From Blastocystis hominis (lineage: Eukaryota > Sar > Bigyra > Opalinata > Blastocystidae), in the NCBI RefSeq assembly GCF_000151665.1, contig NW_013171849.1, positions 960,593 through 1,024,592 of the forward strand: 64,000 nt of DNA, written 5' to 3'. Under the pieces are notes generated by a model. The model was not told the origin of the DNA. It searched no databases and saw nothing but the letters and a program-made list of their open reading frames with translations. The stretch's first letter is position 1. Each line of letters starts with the position of its first letter. The translations under genes and the position numbers were made by a program. This document shows, one piece after another, positions 61,643 through 64,000 of this stretch.

Positions 61643-61985
61643 CTACTTATATCCTATCATGAATTCGTCGAATTCATGCTGATCAAAGGCTACACCATCG
61701 ATTCTGATTTCGATGTTTCCATTGAGCGGTTCGACACAATGACCATCGATGTTGTACTTGTCACCTCCCCAATAGTTCAAGTCTGGATGCTTACGCTGTA
61801 GCTATTCTGGTGACAGATGTACCGAAGTAATTTCTCGAAGTCGGGTGAATAGAACGAAACCGTCTGAAGTGTCGTATCCAGATAATATACATTCCAGTCA
61901 CTAGATCATCGACAAACAAGTTGATCATGTCGAATATGTATCGCCGGACAATTTCACGTCGTTCTTCAGTCTTTAAGTAGTTCAT
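61643..61985 (-). pseudogene. Homologue of the 145-aa gene, copy C, broken
   Basis: MNYLKTEERREIVRRYIFDMI resembles the copy A start, and IDGVAFDQHEFDEF in another frame resembles its end. An early stop and small indels separate the two. The copy A hairpin cluster is absent. Confidence 0.6.
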
Positions 61986-62002
61986 TTCTATTTATGAATA
62001 CA

Positions 62003-62194
62003 TTATTTCACTGAACTCTCTGTTGGACTAATGGAAATGTCACTACCACTATCATCGTCAGATTCATTCTTTTCGTTGTAAACACATAGACAGCTACAGC
62101 GATCTTTGCATTTCGAGTCCACCACCAGTTTGTAATTCTTCCTTCTACTCATCCATTTCCATATTCCTTTCAACCATTGAATAAAGCGGTTCAT
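62003..62194 (-). CDS. Small 63-aa cysteine-cluster protein, copy C
   Basis: MNRFIQWLKGIWKWM start and CKDRCSCLC cluster; the hairpin-free form of the 79-aa copy A protein. Start codon 2 nt from the divergent integrase start. Confidence 0.68.
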   Translation of the reverse strand: MNRFIQWLKGIWKWMSRRKNYKLVVDSKCKDRCSCLCVYNEKNESDDDSGSDISISPTESSVK

Positions 62195-62196
62195 TT

Positions 62197-63007
62197 ATGA
62201 ATGGGATCAAGGAACTATCGAAACCAGCAAAACGAAGAGGTGCCACTCGAGTGATCATCAGTGGATTCAAACGAAACATATACTTCATCGATCTCATCGA
62301 TTTCTCTTCCAAACAACACAAATCGATACAAGAAGTGTTAGGAAGACAAAAGAGTACTGGATTCCACAAGAATCGTGGATACAAATATGTCCTTGTATGT
62401 ATTGATGGATATTCGAAATACCTGATGACTCGGAAACTGAAAAGAAAGAGTGCTATAGAAATCACGCATGCGATGAAGGACATCATTCAGACATATGGTG
62501 AATCACCAAAGCATATTTGCTCGGATCGAGGTACCGAATTCACCAATGCCATCTTTCGTACCAACATCTTGAACAAGTATGATATCACCATATATCACAT
62601 GGATTCAGCGAATAAGGCAGTACTAGCTGAACGAGCAATTCGAGATATCAAGGAACACATCATGGCTCCTTCCTTCCATTCAATCAATCAATGGTAAGGT
62701 GTATGGTTCGATTTGATCGATGGTGCAGTTCGTCGACATAATGGAAGGAAGAACAGAGACACCGGATATACACCAAATGACATTTGGCTTAACAACAACT
62801 ACAACGATATCTTGTACATGGAGAAAACAGAACCATCCAACATGACAGCAAAGGACACAACACCTCAATTCGATGTTGGTGATTATGTTGGAGTGACACG
62901 AAGACCTCGCATTCTGGAAAAGCGATCATTGACGAGCAAATGGTCTCAGGACTTGGTTGAAGTTGTTGACATTGACGATCAATTCATGCCATTGATTTAC
63001 AAAGTGA
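62197..63007 (+). pseudogene. int: Integrase, copy C, nonsense mutation and 3' truncation
   Basis: The DDE residues are readable (IDLIDF, CSDRGTEF, AERAIRDIKE). TAA after SINQW (62695-62697) and a small insertion near MAPSFHSINQW interrupt it. The SH3-like VGDYVGVTRRPR part follows in frame, and homology ends at PLIYKV near 63007, where telomere-like sequence begins. Confidence 0.92.
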
Positions 63008-63009
63008 GA

Positions 63010-63025
63010 GGGGTTAGGGTTAGGG
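63010..63025 (+). repeat. Telomere-like GGGGTTAGGGTTAGGG at the copy C break
   Basis: Two TTAGGG units directly abut the broken integrase, with the G-rich strand pointing away from the element, as expected if the broken end had once been capped by telomerase. Sequence beyond is the tail of a retroelement fragment. Confidence 0.7.
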
Positions 63026-63030
63026 CTACT

Positions 63031-63541
63031 AACAAACAAACAATTCATTGACCTACAAAAGATATTGAGCGGGTTGTTCACCGTCTAGTACTTCACTACC
63101 TTACAGCCTTGGACTTCTTCCCACTAGCACACCTCCAGGGTTTGCTTGCTATCCCTTTATGCCACATACCATATAGATTAAGCCGTTCATAGTAAGTCCT
63201 TTGCAAGAATCTTGCTAGTTCCTCACAACCAACCAACTTACCTTACTCACCAAAAGACATTCCACGACCAATACATGGTGCCTGGATTTTATAACAATCC
63301 TTCCTTCCTTTCCAACGCTCTCCCAACCATGATATTCCACAGACGAGGTACACACAGAGCCAAAACCATTTCTCATCGAACCCTTGACAATGTCACCCCA
63401 GTCCGCACAATAAATTCTTTGAATGACCCTCCGTCCCAAGGATCCTCTCGGAATAACACTGCAATCACCAAAGCCACGTAGCGAGCCTCTCAAATCTACC
63501 GGATCCTTACACAATAGATATGGGCGAAATCGGCTGTCCAC
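63031..63541 (-). mobile_element. Second decayed copy of the non-LTR retroelement 3' part
   Basis: On the minus strand it ends in GGTCAATGAATTGTTTGTTT next to the telomere-like repeat. It aligns with 27597-27960 and shares HGWES(V/L)GK and CTSS-type residues in one frame, with many stops. Same family, same strand. Confidence 0.6.
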
Positions 63542-64000
63542 AGCGATATGAGTAGAATCTTGTCACGCGTCACAAGAATCCGCAGTCGAAAACGTCGAAT
63601 TAGCAGTAGTCGAAGCAGTCGTAGAAACAATACAAGTACCTTTGTCTCCCTTTCTCTCTGTCTATGATTTCTTCTCCGATGCCTTGGCTTCTAGATCAAC
63701 CTCCTTCATTCTCGCCTCTTGCTTCTTTCTTCTTGCTTCTTTCTTCTTCTTTTCTGGCTTCCAGAATTGGTTTCAGCTTCTTGTACTCTTCTCTAACCAC
63801 TCTCAATCATTCTATATCGTACTCTACCCCACCTCCTTCTCTCTGTCTTGGATGGTACCATATCTCCTCCAAAAGTGGTCATTTCCAACGAATTCGAGTA
63901 CTCCCATCGCATCCTACAACTCTCTCACCCATGTCCTCTCTCTTCCCTCAGATAAGACAAAGCACATAAATCGGTGTTTAATTTCCCAGATGGGAAGGCA
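63542..64000. other. Probable continuation of retroelement debris
   Basis: CT-rich on the plus strand. The minus strand reads as a lysine/glutamate-rich segment (ARKEE, KKKEARMKEVDLEAKA), possibly a retroelement coding remnant. No domain is recognised, and the window ends inside it. Confidence 0.4.

Larger units (their letters stand above)
48634..63007. mobile_element. Polinton copy C, inverted and truncated, 14,374 bp
   Basis: Starts AGTAGTATAGG at a B-subtype terminal repeat and runs through the spike, coiled-coil, minor virion, protease, ATPase, capsid, fibre, small genes and integrase, ending inside the integrase. Polymerase, the NPxTGR gene and the other terminal repeat are absent. Orientation is opposite to copies A and B. 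No double-hairpin element is seen anywhere in it, so it supplies empty sites for copy A insertions. Confidence 0.92.

Noticed and set aside
1921-63007. Virophage or giant-virus contig instead of integrated Polintons
   Set aside because: A 6-bp target duplication, retroviral-type integrase and flanking spliced host genes show chromosomal integration.
1-64000. tRNA or rRNA genes
   Set aside because: No cloverleaf with conserved TTC arm or rRNA core sequence was noticed on either strand; a covariance-model scan would be needed to be certain.

Overview
The window is nuclear DNA from a small-genome protist, carrying three copies of one family of Polinton/Maverick viruses (large DNA transposons with capsid genes). 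The best-supported host is Blastocystis. Two host genes are interrupted by 31-37 nt GT-AG introns, and both are followed by TGTTTGTT, the motif known in Blastocystis just downstream of polyadenylation sites. The genus is an inference, because no rRNA gene is present.

Layout. 1-1914 is AT-rich host flank. 1921-23404 is Polinton copy A (21,484 bp), which has terminal inverted repeats, AG...CT ends and a perfect 6-bp target duplication (TTCATA). It sits exactly at the start codon of a full-length ABC-B transporter gene (23410-27487). 27490-30088 holds decayed non-LTR retroelement pieces. 30089-45215 is copy B, same orientation as A but with about 6 kb deleted. 45216-48633 is a host island with simple repeats and a MORN/transmembrane/leucine-rich-repeat gene. 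48634-63007 is copy C, inverted relative to B, so B and C form a giant imperfect inverted repeat around the island. C breaks inside the integrase and ends in GGGGTTAGGGTTAGGG, followed by retroelement debris to 64000.

Copy A encodes protein-primed DNA polymerase B, a retroviral-type DDE integrase, an FtsK/HerA-type packaging ATPase, an adenain-like cysteine protease, a probable major capsid protein, a fibre-like protein, an array of related vertex/spike-like proteins, a coiled-coil fibre gene, a glycine-rich minor virion candidate and several small unknowns. It is the most complete copy but has frameshifts in the polymerase, integrase, one spike gene and the coiled-coil gene. B and C carry more nonsense and frameshift mutations, several of them shared.

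The most unusual feature is a family of 38-41 bp double-hairpin units (two GC-rich stem-loops joined CCC-GGG). They are scattered through copy A, rarer in B and not seen in C. Nine are flanked by perfect 6-7 bp direct repeats, empty sites exist in sister copies, three are nested in the loops of older hairpins, and several sit in-frame inside genes. They behave as tiny mobile elements with the same target-duplication length as the Polinton itself. Other signals: a TAAATG start context like poxvirus late promoters, a recurrent CAAAGTGAAA motif between genes, a swapped variable cassette in a spike gene, and a microhomology deletion joining polymerase to fibre in copy B.
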